Shown here piece by piece: positions 31,400 to 39,913 of a stretch of 48,578 nt of DNA. This DNA is from JBHIBA01 sp046758845. Lineage in GTDB: Bacteria; UBA8248; JACPRG01; G963555815. Under the pieces are notes generated by a model. The model was not told where the DNA came from and ran no database searches. It was given only the letters and a program-made list of their open reading frames with translations. The translations under genes were made by a program, and so were the position numbers. The DNA lies in NCBI GenBank assembly GCA_046758845.1, contig JBHIBA010000004.1, positions 1-48,578 on the forward strand, given 5' to 3'. Positions within the stretch are counted from its first letter, which is position 1; every line of letters begins with the position of its first letter.

Positions 31400-31749
31400 T
31401 ATCGAGAACTCGTGCGTTCTGGGATCCGAGCGGCCTTGCCCTTGAGTTTTCGGAGGTAGTAAAGCTTGGCGCGCCGCACTTTTCCCAACCGTATGACCTC
31501 GATCTTATCGATCTGAGGCGAATGAAGGGGAAAAATCCGCTCCACGCCCACTCCGTAGGATACCTTCCGAACCGTGAAGGTCTCCCTGGCCCCTCCTCCT
31601 TTGCGGCCGATCACCACGCCTTCGAAGACCTGGATCCGTTCCTTGTCCCCCTCGATGATTCGCGAGTGCACCCGGACCGTATCTCCCGGCCGGAAGGAAG
31701 GGATGTCCATTCGCATCTGGGTCTTGTCCAATGCATCAATCGCGTTCAT
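31399..31749 (-). CDS. rplS: 50S ribosomal protein L19
   Basis: A 116-residue ribosomal protein at the 30S-50S interface. It has RPGDTVRVHSRIIEGDKERIQVFEGVVIGRKGGGARETFTVRKVSYGVGVERIFPLHSPQIDKIEV and KLYYLRKLKGKAAR, essentially the whole family. It starts at ATG 31749, overlapping the trmD end by 14 bases. Confidence 0.97.
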   Translation of the reverse strand: MNAIDALDKTQMRMDIPSFRPGDTVRVHSRIIEGDKERIQVFEGVVIGRKGGGARETFTVRKVSYGVGVERIFPLHSPQIDKIEVIRLGKVRRAKLYYLRKLKGKAARIPERTSSR

Positions 31750-32539
31750 GACTGGCCAACCTCCCCTTCAATGATTCCGTATTCGATCGTTCGTCCGGCT
31801 TTTCCTCGCGCCACTGGGCAAGCCAGCGTTGTTCCTCTTCGCTCAAGGATTGTTCTCGTATCAGGCCGGCTCTCCTCCGGAGCGTGCGCAACAAGGCCTC
31901 CCGCTGGCGCCATCTCCGGATCGCCCGGTGGTCGCCGGAGAGGAGGACCGAGGGCACTTTTCGCCCTTCGAAGACCTCCGGTCGCGTGTAATGCGGGAAA
32001 TCCAACAGTCCCCTGGTGAAGGAATCCTCCGCCGCCGATTGGGCACAGCCCAGAACACCCGGAATCATCCGCGCGACGGCATCGATGACGACGAGCGCCG
32101 GCAACTCCCCACCGCTCAGAACGTAATCGCCGATGGAGAGTTCTTCATCAACATAAATCTCGCGAACCCGCTCATCCACTCCTTCATAGCGGCCGCAAAG
32201 GAGGATGAGGCGCTCTTCCTTGGCGAGCGTCCGGGCGCGCTCTTGCGTAAAAAGCCTTCCCTGGGGCGTGAGGAAAATCACCCGGGCGCGGGGTCCGGCA
32301 GCCTGTATCGCCTCCACGGCTCGGCCAATGGGCTCCGGGGTCATGACCATCCCACCGCCGCCGCCATAGGGGGAGTCGTCGGTGGAGCGGTTGGGGTCGT
32401 CGGTGAAGTCTCTCAGGTCATGCGTCCGAACGGTCAAGAGCCCTTTGTCGATAGCTTTTCGCAGAATCCCCTCGGCCAGAGGCGAATCCGGCATCCGGGG
32501 GAAGATTGTGACGACCTCAAAGATCAACACCCTCTCCAT
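31736..32539 (-). CDS. trmD: tRNA (guanine37-N1)-methyltransferase
   Basis: Makes m1G37 in tRNAs, preventing +1 frameshifts. The trefoil-knot SAM site is clear: FEVVTIFPRM, DDSPYGGGGGMVMTPEPI, LCGRYEGVDERV and SIGDYVLSGGELPALVVIDAVARMIPGVLG. The catalytic and linker region SFTRGLLDFPHYTRP follows. The 267 residues are slightly longer than usual because of a charged C-terminal tail. I kept ATG 32539; TTG 32527, with GGAG six bases before it, matches other TrmD starts better and is a real alternative. It overlaps rimM by about 20 bases. Confidence 0.96.
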   Translation of the reverse strand: MERVLIFEVVTIFPRMPDSPLAEGILRKAIDKGLLTVRTHDLRDFTDDPNRSTDDSPYGGGGGMVMTPEPIGRAVEAIQAAGPRARVIFLTPQGRLFTQERARTLAKEERLILLCGRYEGVDERVREIYVDEELSIGDYVLSGGELPALVVIDAVARMIPGVLGCAQSAAEDSFTRGLLDFPHYTRPEVFEGRKVPSVLLSGDHRAIRRWRQREALLRTLRRRAGLIREQSLSEEEQRWLAQWREEKPDERSNTESLKGRLASHERD

Positions 32540-33062
32540 TGGATTCCCGAAGGCCCGCGGGGACGGACACCTTCATCCGCCCCCCCTGCAAATCCACCTC
32601 GCGGATCACCTCTCGCGTCATCGGCAGGAGGATTTCGTGATCCCCGTCTTGGACGACGATCACTGCATTCTCTCCCCAGGGTCCGGTCGAGAAGACCTCG
32701 ACCAGCCTTCCCACCAGCCTCCCCGATTCGTCCCTCACCTCCAGGCCGATCAGATCCTCCCACAGGTACTCGTCTTCGCCGAGAGGCGGCAAGTCCTCGC
32801 GGTCTACGCGGACCTCGGCCTGAACCAAGGCCTCCGCCCCCGTGCGGTCGGCGATCCCTTCCAGCCGGATCAGCCACCTCTTTCCGTGCGGACGCGCGGT
32901 CTCGACCCGTCCTTGCCCGCTCTTTCCCTCCGGCCACTTCAGCCACACGCGCGCGCCCGGAGAGAGCGCCTCCCCTTCGTCCAGCCACGGCTCCACCGCC
33001 ACCTCGCCACGGATTCCATGAGCCTTGACGATTCGGCCGAGAGTGACAATCCGCGAAACCAC
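32517..33062 (-). CDS. rimM: 16S rRNA processing protein RimM
   Basis: A 30S maturation factor that binds S19. The N-terminal domain begins VTLGRIVKAHGIRGEVAVEPW and continues through KWPEGKSGQGRVETARPHGKRWLIRLEGIADR. The C-terminal PRC-barrel has EDEYLWEDLIGLEVRDESGRLVGRLVEVFSTGPWGENAVIVV and EILLPMTREVIREVDLQGGRMKVSVP. I chose GTG at 33062, 5 nt after the khpA stop; this gives 181 residues. The longer open frame upstream lies over khpA. Confidence 0.94.
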   Translation of the reverse strand: MVSRIVTLGRIVKAHGIRGEVAVEPWLDEGEALSPGARVWLKWPEGKSGQGRVETARPHGKRWLIRLEGIADRTGAEALVQAEVRVDREDLPPLGEDEYLWEDLIGLEVRDESGRLVGRLVEVFSTGPWGENAVIVVQDGDHEILLPMTREVIREVDLQGGRMKVSVPAGLRESNGEGVDL

Positions 33063-33067
33063 GAGCC

Positions 33068-33298
33068 TTATTCCAGGATTTCGAGGTTGGCCCGCTTGCC
33101 TCGGGATGCGCAAACAGCCGAGAGGAGCGTTCGCATGGCCCTGACGGTCCGGCCTTCCCGGCCGATGACTTTCCCCCGGTCCTCGGGGGCCACCCGGAGC
33201 CCCAGGGTCGTGTCCTCACCCCGTCCCACTTCCTCCACGCGGACTTGTTCGGGATGGTCGACCAGGTGCCTGGCGATATATTCAATCAGGTCTTTCAC
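33068..33298 (-). CDS. khpA: KH-domain RNA-binding protein KhpA
   Basis: A 76-residue single-KH protein (YlqC family): KDLIEYIARHLVDHPEQVRVEEV, then the KH loop RGKVIGREGRTVRAMRTLLSA. It binds RNA and, with KhpB in Gram-positives, influences cell wall growth; the role here is inferred. The start is GTG 33298 behind GGGGGG. The upstream open frame is not homologous. Position between rpsP and rimM is the standard one. Confidence 0.93.
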   Translation of the reverse strand: MKDLIEYIARHLVDHPEQVRVEEVGRGEDTTLGLRVAPEDRGKVIGREGRTVRAMRTLLSAVCASRGKRANLEILE

Positions 33299-33347
33299 CT
33301 TCCCCCCTTGGACGGGTCCCTCATCGAGAGAAGGAAGGCCAGCGGGA

Positions 33348-33599
33348 TCAAGACTCTTTGCGGTAAACTCCGACTCGCTGGAAAAGGTTTTGGACTGTGC
33401 TGGAAGGCTGCGCCCCGCAGGAGAGCCAGTAACGGGCCCGTTCTTGGTCGATGGCCACGGATGCGGGAACCGCCCCTGGATCGTAGGTTCCGAGGTTTTC
33501 AATAATTCGGCCGTCGCGTCGCGAGCGCGAATCGGCCACCACGACCCGATATGAGGGACGCTTCTTGGCACCCATGCGCCAAAGTCGGATGCGAACCAC
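33348..33599 (-). CDS. rpsP: 30S ribosomal protein S16
   Basis: An 83-residue S16. It begins VVRIRLWRMGAKKRPSYRVVVADSRSRRDGRIIENLGTYDP and ends RYWLSCGAQPSSTVQNLFQRVG, the complete protein. The start is GTG 33599 behind GGAGGAGG; the ATG nine codons upstream includes that ribosome site in its own coding and is unlikely. It heads the ribosomal/RNA-modification operon after ffh. Confidence 0.96.
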   Translation of the reverse strand: MVRIRLWRMGAKKRPSYRVVVADSRSRRDGRIIENLGTYDPGAVPASVAIDQERARYWLSCGAQPSSTVQNLFQRVGVYRKES

Positions 33600-33667
33600 G
33601 CGATTACCTCCTCCGATTTCCCCCACCGGTCAACGAAGGGACTCCGGTCCCTCCTCGCCGTCGGTGG

Positions 33668-35020
33668 TTAGCTCCCAGGAATCCCCGGCATGCCCGGAAG
33701 GTTCATGAAAGCCCGCTTTCTTCTCTTGCCTCCCCCTCCGCGGGCAACCCATTTCATCATCTTCTTCATCTGGGAAAATTGCTTGAGCAACTGGTTGACG
33801 TCCTGAACCGTGGCGCCACTGCCCGCCGCAATCCGGCGGCGGCGACTTCCGTTGATCAGGGTAGGGTCCTGCCGCTCACCCGGTGTCATGGAGTCAATCA
33901 TGGCTTCGACCTTGGTGAGGTCCTCCTCCCGGGCCTGAATTCCCTTCATCTTCTTCATCCCGGGAATCATATCCAACAACTCATCCAATGGCCCCATCTT
34001 TCTCACCTGCCGCAATTGATCGCGGAAGTCTTCCAGTGTGAAGGAAGCCGTCCGGGCGAGTTCCGCCAGCTCAGCGGCCTTTTCCGCCGAAACGACCGAC
34101 TCCGCTCGCTCGATGAGGGAAAGCACGTCCCCCATTCCCAGAATCCGAGAGGCCATCCGGGCCGGATGGAAGGTCTCCAGCGCCTCCGGGCGCTCTCCCA
34201 CGCCCACGAGCTTGATGGGGACGCCCACTTCCGCACGGATGGACAAGGCGGCCCCGCCGCGCGCGTCCCCGTCCATCTTGGTCAGGACGACCCCCGTCAG
34301 GTCCACCGATTCATCGAAAGCCTTGGCCAGGGAGACGGCCTGCTGGCCCGTCATCGCGTCGGCCACCAAAAGACGCTCAACCGGCTGAACGCCTTGGCAA
34401 ATCCGCTGAAGCTCCGCCATCAACTCTGAGTCAATCTGAAGCCGTCCGGCCGAGTCCAGGATCAGGACGTCGGCGCCCTCCCGCCGGGCCGCTTCCAACC
34501 CGGCCTCCGACACGGACACCGGATCCCCCTCTCCGGTCGGATCGAAAACGGGCACGTTCAGCGAGCGTCCCAGGGTTGCGAGTTGCTCGACGGCCGCCGG
34601 CCGCATCAAATCGCAGGGCACCAGATAAGGCCGTTTCCCCTCCTTCAGGTAGCGATAGGCCAGCTTACCGGCCGTCGTGGTTTTCCCCGACCCGTGCAAA
34701 CCCGCCAGAAGGACAACCGAGGGGGGCTGCCTGGCGGAGGCCAGCGCGGCCGCCTCCTCTCCCATCAGGGTCACCAGCGCTTCGTGGACGATCTTGACGA
34801 CCTGCTGGCCCGGCGTGAGACTTTTCATCACTTCGCCGCCGACAGCCCGCTCCTGGACGCCGGCGACGAAATCCTTCACCACTTTGAAGTGAACATCGGC
34901 CTCCAGAAGGGCCAAGCGGACCTCGCGGAGGGCCTCCTTGACGTCGGATTCGGTCAATTTCCCCCGGCCGCGAAGTCTCTGGAAGACGGCCTCGAGGCGC
35001 TGGCTTAAATTCTCAAACAC
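33668..35020 (-). CDS. ffh: Signal recognition particle protein Ffh
   Basis: A 450-residue SRP GTPase that takes nascent membrane proteins to FtsY. The N domain (FENLSQRLEAVFQRLRGRGKLTESDVKEALREVRLALLEADV) is followed by the G domain: G1 GLHGSGKTTTAGKLA, DLMRPAAVEQL, G3 DSAGRLQ, G4 TKMDGDARGGAALS. The methionine-rich M domain follows with GPLDELLDMIPGMKKMKG and NGSRRRRIAAGSGATVQDVNQLLKQFSQMKKMM (4.5S RNA binding). The start is GTG 35020. The upstream 16 codons in frame are not family-like. Confidence 0.97.
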   Translation of the reverse strand: MFENLSQRLEAVFQRLRGRGKLTESDVKEALREVRLALLEADVHFKVVKDFVAGVQERAVGGEVMKSLTPGQQVVKIVHEALVTLMGEEAAALASARQPPSVVLLAGLHGSGKTTTAGKLAYRYLKEGKRPYLVPCDLMRPAAVEQLATLGRSLNVPVFDPTGEGDPVSVSEAGLEAARREGADVLILDSAGRLQIDSELMAELQRICQGVQPVERLLVADAMTGQQAVSLAKAFDESVDLTGVVLTKMDGDARGGAALSIRAEVGVPIKLVGVGERPEALETFHPARMASRILGMGDVLSLIERAESVVSAEKAAELAELARTASFTLEDFRDQLRQVRKMGPLDELLDMIPGMKKMKGIQAREEDLTKVEAMIDSMTPGERQDPTLINGSRRRRIAAGSGATVQDVNQLLKQFSQMKKMMKWVARGGGGKRRKRAFMNLPGMPGIPGS

Positions 35021-35166
35021 AACCACCCTTCCCAAGCACAGAAAAGACGATGAAATCGCCAGGTACATTAGGCCCGGCGGGTACCCCCGTCAACCGGGAT
35101 TCGCCGATGATTGGGATCAAACGCCCTTGCCCGCGGCAGATCGTCGATTCCCCTGCTCCCTGCGGG

Positions 35167-35886
35167 TCAGTCCTTGCTTCCCCCGTAACCCTCCCGGATC
35201 ATTGCGATCGCCTCCCTGTAGTCCTTCTGGCCGAAGACCGCGGTCCCCGCCACCAGCATTCGCGCGCCGGCTTCGACGGCCCATCCGGCCGTTGTGGGAT
35301 CGACGCCGCCGTCCACTTCGAGGATCGGAGGATCGGAAAGGGCGTCCAGGCGCTCCCTGACTCTGCGAATCTTGAGGGGGAGGGACTCGATGAAACGCTG
35401 TCCCCCGAAACCCGGGTTCACGGTCATGAGCAGCACCAGGTCAGCCGCCTCCAGGACCTCCCACAACGCCTCCGGGGGTGTGGCCGGGTTGATCGCCACC
35501 CCCGAGAGCACCGGCTTGCCTTGCCCTGTGGTCATGGTCCGGATGGTCTCCAGCGTGCGGTGGAGGTGGGGGGACGTTTCGGCGTGCACGGTTAGGACTT
35601 CCGCGCCCGCCTGGACAAAGGCCTCCAGGTGGCGCTCGGGCTCCACGATCATCAAATGAACGTCCAGGAGGACATCGGTTCTGTTCTTCCCCCTCGCTCG
35701 CCGCACGGCGTCCACAACCAGGGGTCCGATGGTCAGATTGGGAACGAACCGGCCATCCATCACGTCGATATGGATCCAGTCGGCCCCCGCGTCGATCACC
35801 TTCCGCACTTCCTCTCCGAGGCGGGCGAAGTCGCACGCCAGAATGGATGGCGCCACACGGACGGCCCCCTTTCCATCCCCCTGCAC
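35167..35886 (-). CDS. rpe: Ribulose-phosphate 3-epimerase
   Basis: A 239-residue TIM-barrel enzyme of the pentose phosphate (or Calvin) pathway, interconverting ribulose- and xylulose-5-phosphate. It shows VAPSILACDFARLGEEV, the metal site WIHIDVMDGRFVPNLTIG, DVHLMIVEPE, MTVNPGFGGQRFIES, and LEVDGGVDPTTAG. It starts with GTG 35886, sharing a base with the stop of the PASTA gene (TAGTG). It ends the fmt-rsmB-PASTA-rpe operon. Confidence 0.96.
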   Translation of the reverse strand: MQGDGKGAVRVAPSILACDFARLGEEVRKVIDAGADWIHIDVMDGRFVPNLTIGPLVVDAVRRARGKNRTDVLLDVHLMIVEPERHLEAFVQAGAEVLTVHAETSPHLHRTLETIRTMTTGQGKPVLSGVAINPATPPEALWEVLEAADLVLLMTVNPGFGGQRFIESLPLKIRRVRERLDALSDPPILEVDGGVDPTTAGWAVEAGARMLVAGTAVFGQKDYREAIAMIREGYGGSKD

Positions 35887-36842
35887 TATTGGAGCACCCT
35901 CTCTTCGGCCAGCTTTCCGTTCAAGTAGATGTGGGCGACGGTCTTGCCTTCGAGCCTGACCAGGAGTCCCACCTCCTCGCCCCCCTTCTTCTTTCCGCGG
36001 AAGATCTCCCGAGAGTCCTTGTCGTGGACGAGGACGACGCGGACCATTTTCTCCCCTGCATCCTCCGAAAGCCTGTAGCGGAAAAAGGCGTAAGTCCCGG
36101 TGGGCTTGGACTCGGAACGGGCGTCCCGGGCGACAACAATCCTGACGCCGTCGCCGCTTTGAACCCGATACCCGGCCCTCGGCTCATGACGCAAGACGAC
36201 TCCGACTTTCACACCGGGATATTCTTCTCGAACAACGCTTCCCACCCGGAGCGAGGAGTTCCGCAGGGACCGCATCACGGAGTCCAGGTCCTCACCAACG
36301 AGGTCAGGCATCAGAAAAGAAGCTTTCCAGGGCCCCTTGCTCACGAGAAGATTGACCCCTCTGCCCCGCTCCACGACCCGGCCGGGCGAGGGGACCTGGG
36401 CGATGATGGTGTTCTCGTTCTGGATCCCTGATTCCACCCAGGAAACCCGACCGACTCGAAAGCCCATCGTCTTCAGGATATTGACCGCACGGCTCCAGCT
36501 CTCTCCGCGCAGCTCGGGCACTCTCGCCTCCCGGGGGCCCTTGCTCAGGATCACCGCGACCCTCCGGCCGCCCTTGACCCGGCGGCCCGCCGGGGGGTCC
36601 TGCCGGATGACATAATGCTTCTCCAAGACACGGTCAAATTCCTGGCTTCTGATCTCAAGCCCCAGGTCGGACCGGCTCATGATCTCCAGGGCCTCGACGA
36701 TGTGTTTCCCGGCGACGGAAGGAACCGAGACCTCTCCCCCGCCCAGGACGACCTTCATCGCCACGTAACCGCTCACTGCGCTGGCTCCGACCACCAGGAC
36801 CAGGAAGAGGAAAAAGCGAAGCAGTTTCAGGAACGCCTTCAT
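35886..36842 (-). CDS. Membrane-anchored PASTA-domain protein
   Basis: A 318-residue protein with one N-terminal transmembrane helix (LLRFFLFLVLVVGASAVSGYVAM) and an exported part made of three PASTA repeats: EVSVPSVAGKHIVEALEIM..., ARVPELRGESWSRAVNILKTMGF... and FLMPDLVGEDLDSVMRSLRNSSL.... A C-terminal domain of about 70 residues follows, with beta character (FFRYRLSEDAGEKMVRVVLVHD). PASTA repeats bind peptidoglycan fragments or beta-lactams in Ser/Thr kinases and PBPs, but no kinase or penicillin-binding domain is attached here. It starts at ATG 36842 behind AGGAGGAG, overlapping the rsmB stop (ATGA), and runs directly into rpe. Confidence 0.88.
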   Translation of the reverse strand: MKAFLKLLRFFLFLVLVVGASAVSGYVAMKVVLGGGEVSVPSVAGKHIVEALEIMSRSDLGLEIRSQEFDRVLEKHYVIRQDPPAGRRVKGGRRVAVILSKGPREARVPELRGESWSRAVNILKTMGFRVGRVSWVESGIQNENTIIAQVPSPGRVVERGRGVNLLVSKGPWKASFLMPDLVGEDLDSVMRSLRNSSLRVGSVVREEYPGVKVGVVLRHEPRAGYRVQSGDGVRIVVARDARSESKPTGTYAFFRYRLSEDAGEKMVRVVLVHDKDSREIFRGKKKGGEEVGLLVRLEGKTVAHIYLNGKLAEERVLQ

Positions 36843-38260
36843 TCGCTCCTCCTGCCCTCGCGGGCCGGGCGTCTCCATCGGGCGGCGAAGAAACCGTCCG
36901 TGCCGGCGTCACCCGGGCGGACGGAAAAACACCCCCCCGGATCGACCAACCGACCGGCGGAAGACAATCGCCTAGGGAGGTCAAGGGAGAGGTCCTCCCT
37001 CTGAAACCTTGCGCCCTCGGCCGATACCTCAAAGGACTGAACGATTTGCCGGGTCTCCTCATCCTCGTTGGAACAAACGCAATAAAGCAGGCGTCCGCCC
37101 GCCCGGAGCGCCCGCGAGGCCTCTCTCAAGAGCTTCAGTTCTAACTCGCGCAACCGAAATATGTCTTCTTCGGTTTTGTTCCACTTGGCCTCGGGGTGCC
37201 TTCGAAGCACGCCCAGGCCGGAACAGGGCGCATCCACCAGGACGGCGTCGAATCCCTCTTCCCGGACCGCGCCTGCTGTGGCATCGGCGTGGATCGGGCG
37301 GACCGAGCGCAAGCCGAGGCGCCGTGCGTTCTCTAACACCCTTGAAAGCCGATGGGCATGGGTGTCCGTCGCCAGGACCAATCCTTCATCTCCCATCAGC
37401 TCGGCCATGTGGACGGATTTTCCCCCGGGACCGGCGCAGGCGTCCCACACCCATTCACCGGGACGAACCCCCATCAGGTGGGCCATCAGGGCCGCCGCCT
37501 CGTCTTGGACGACGAACCAACCCTCCCGGAAGCCGGGCAACTCCAGGACGGGCGGTCCGCCTCGAAGTCGCAGGACCTCGGGACAAAGCGCGCCTGGTGT
37601 CACTTCGACGCCCGCTCCCTGTAGGGCCTCTCTCAGGATCTCCGGCCCGCAGCGGCGCAGGTTCACCCTCACCGTCAATGGGCCGGGCTCGTTGTTCGCC
37701 CTGCACACCCGGGCTGCGGCTTCCAGGCCCCACCGGTCCACCCACCGGCGGACCATCCACACCGGATGGGATTCGGCGCCGGCCAGAGTCTGCGCGTCCT
37801 CGACGGGCGCGTCCCTCAATCCGGGCGCCCGGAAGCCGGGCTCCCTGGCCAGCGTCCTCAGGACCCCGTTGACCAGGCCCGCCAGGCCGTCGAACCCTCT
37901 CCTCCGGGCCTGCCGGACGGCCTCGTCGACCGCCGCCCAAACCGGCACTCGATCCGTAAAGAGGATCTGGTAGGCGCCCAGGCGCAAGATGTTCCTGAGG
38001 GCCGGGGGTAGATCGTCCGCGCGCCCGGAGAGATGCCGTGAGAGGGCCTGATCCAGATGGCCGCGCCAACGCAAAGTGCCGTAAACCAGCTCTCGAACGA
38101 AAGCGCGATCCCTCGACTCCAGTTCGGCCCTCCTTTCAAATGCCCGCAACTGATCATCCACGCGGGCGCCCGGGCGCTCCGCCTCGCAAATCAGATTCAG
38201 TGCCACGTCCCGCGCGCCCGCCTTTCTTGCCGCCCGCCTGCGAAGCGTCCCGCTTCCCAA
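36839..38260 (-). CDS. rsmB: 16S rRNA (cytosine967-C5)-methyltransferase
   Basis: A 473-residue enzyme with an N-terminal NusB-like domain (ARDVALNLICEAERPGARVDDQLRAF...FVRELVYGTLRWRGHLDQALSRHL) and a Rossmann methyltransferase domain: VWDACAGPGGKSVHMAEL (SAM), VDAPCSGLGVLRRHPEAKW (first catalytic Cys) and RLLYCVCSNEDEE (second Cys, in the usual CS motif). The start is TTG 38260 just after the fmt stop, with a weak ribosome site; a later in-frame GTG is possible. Confidence 0.94.
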   Translation of the reverse strand: MGSGTLRRRAARKAGARDVALNLICEAERPGARVDDQLRAFERRAELESRDRAFVRELVYGTLRWRGHLDQALSRHLSGRADDLPPALRNILRLGAYQILFTDRVPVWAAVDEAVRQARRRGFDGLAGLVNGVLRTLAREPGFRAPGLRDAPVEDAQTLAGAESHPVWMVRRWVDRWGLEAAARVCRANNEPGPLTVRVNLRRCGPEILREALQGAGVEVTPGALCPEVLRLRGGPPVLELPGFREGWFVVQDEAAALMAHLMGVRPGEWVWDACAGPGGKSVHMAELMGDEGLVLATDTHAHRLSRVLENARRLGLRSVRPIHADATAGAVREEGFDAVLVDAPCSGLGVLRRHPEAKWNKTEEDIFRLRELELKLLREASRALRAGGRLLYCVCSNEDEETRQIVQSFEVSAEGARFQREDLSLDLPRRLSSAGRLVDPGGCFSVRPGDAGTDGFFAARWRRPAREGRRSE

Positions 38261-38263
38261 CTT

Positions 38264-39241
38264 TCAGCCCAAAACGGCGTCGGCGGGCAGCCGATGCCCC
38301 TGCCAGAACGCCCTTGCATCCATCCGGCGCCCCCCCTCGGGCTGAACCTCCGTGAGGAGGACCCACCCATCGGCCGCAGCGATGCGGACTCCCTCTTGGC
38401 CTAGAGCGTTTTTGCCCAGACCCCCTACGGTCCCCGGCAAAACACCCGGGGGGCCTTCTTCAGACCCGGGCACAGCCATCCATACGCGAATCCAGTCTTC
38501 TCCCTCCCCTTTCTCCGTCGGGTCGCGGTCCTCCATCATCCCCCATCGCGTCCGCGCAACGGGCCAAGGACGCAGCCCCCGGACGCGCCGGCAGATGGCA
38601 GCCGCCGCCAATCCCCAGTCCAGATAAGCATCTTCTCTTTTGAGTTTGCGCGCATACGTCGCCTTCGATTCTTCCTGCGGCCTGGGCGTCAGAGTTCCTT
38701 GCCCCAGCGCCTCGAGGGTTTCCAGGCAAACTTCGGCGGATAGGTCCGCCAGGCGGGCCCAGAGGGTCTCCGCCGTGTCATCCTCTGCGATCGGGCAACC
38801 CCTCTGCAACAGGATGTCCCCGGCATCGAGTCTCTCGGCCATGAGCATGGAAGTCACCCCTGTCTCTGTCTCCCCTTCAATGATCGTCCAATTGATGGGA
38901 GCGGCCCCCCTGTAGCGGGGCAGGAGCGAAGCGTGAAGGTTGATGCACCCCCGCGCCGGCCATTCCAGAATGTCGGACCGGAGGATCTGCCCGTAGGCGA
39001 TGACGACGATGAGGTCCGGCCAGAGGTCCGGCCAGAGCTCTCTCTTCGGCTTTTCCGGCTGATGGACGGGGAGGGCGGCCTCAATCGCCCTGCGCTTAAC
39101 CGGCGGGGGCCTCAGAATTCTCCCCCGACCCGCGGGCGCGTCCAGCTGGGTGACAACACCGATGATTTCATGGGAGGAGGCCAGCAGAGCGTCGAGCGTC
39201 GGGATTGCAAAATCGGGAGTCCCCATGAAAAGGATTTTCAT
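38264..39241 (-). CDS. fmt: Methionyl-tRNA formyltransferase
   Basis: A 325-residue enzyme that formylates initiator Met-tRNA. It has MKILFMGTPDFAIPTLDALL, VVTQLDAPAGRGR, CINLHASLLPRYRGAAPINWTIIEGETETGVTSMLMAERLDAGDIL (the N...H...D catalytic set) and a C-terminal OB domain. The C-terminal domain carries an insert rich in Glu/Gly (RTRWGMMEDRDPTEKGEGED...). def lies 42 nt upstream, the usual deformylase-formyltransferase pairing. Confidence 0.96.
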   Translation of the reverse strand: MKILFMGTPDFAIPTLDALLASSHEIIGVVTQLDAPAGRGRILRPPPVKRRAIEAALPVHQPEKPKRELWPDLWPDLIVVIAYGQILRSDILEWPARGCINLHASLLPRYRGAAPINWTIIEGETETGVTSMLMAERLDAGDILLQRGCPIAEDDTAETLWARLADLSAEVCLETLEALGQGTLTPRPQEESKATYARKLKREDAYLDWGLAAAAICRRVRGLRPWPVARTRWGMMEDRDPTEKGEGEDWIRVWMAVPGSEEGPPGVLPGTVGGLGKNALGQEGVRIAAADGWVLLTEVQPEGGRRMDARAFWQGHRLPADAVLG

Positions 39242-39283
39242 CCCTGTTAGTCCCCTCCCTCAGACGCCCCTTCCCTCGGCCGA

Positions 39284-39793
39284 TCAGGCCTCAACGCGCT
39301 GGCGTTTCCGGAGCTTTCTCTTGATGAGGTCCCTTTTGATGGGGCTGATGCGATCGAGGATGAGCACGCCATCCAGGTGGTCGATTTCGTGCTGAAGGAT
39401 TCGGGCCAGCAGACCGTCGATTTCAATCTTCGTGTTCGTCCCGTCCGGCAACAGACCTTCGACACTCACTTTCTCTGCCCGCTTCACCTCTTCCAGGACA
39501 TCCGGAAGGCTGAGACAACCCTCTTCGGCCGCAGCGCTGCCTTCGGCCGAAACCACCACCGGGTTGATCAAGACCCGCACCGCCTCGGGGTCCTCGCCGG
39601 CGGAGGGGTCTACGACGATCACGCGGCGGCTCACGCCCACCTGCGGAGCCGCAAGGCCGACACCGGGAGCCGCACGCATCGTTTCAATCATGTCGGCGAC
39701 CAGGGTCTTGACCTCCTGGTCCACTTCCCGCACCGGCTCCGCCTTTTTCCTGAGAACCCGATCGGGGAAGATGCGAATCGCTCTTACCGCCAT
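39284..39793 (-). CDS. def: Peptide deformylase
   Basis: A 169-residue metalloprotease removing N-formyl groups from new proteins. All three motifs are intact: GVGLAAPQVG, EEGCLSLPD (metal Cys) and QHEIDHLDG (HExxH). It starts at ATG 39793 and precedes fmt in the operon. Confidence 0.97.
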   Translation of the reverse strand: MAVRAIRIFPDRVLRKKAEPVREVDQEVKTLVADMIETMRAAPGVGLAAPQVGVSRRVIVVDPSAGEDPEAVRVLINPVVVSAEGSAAAEEGCLSLPDVLEEVKRAEKVSVEGLLPDGTNTKIEIDGLLARILQHEIDHLDGVLILDRISPIKRDLIKRKLRKRQRVEA

Positions 39794-39913
39794 GCGCTGT
39801 GCTCTTCTTCTGAGGCGAACCTGCGCAAAACCTGTAACGTCCGAAAGATCAAAGCGCTATGAATATAGTCCAGACCCTTCCCCGGATCAACGGGACGCCC
39901 CCGGAGCAGTCTC

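Noticed and set aside
31829..33028. A 399-codon plus-strand open frame
   Set aside because: It is antisense to trmD and rimM, with low-complexity Pro/Arg/Ser composition.
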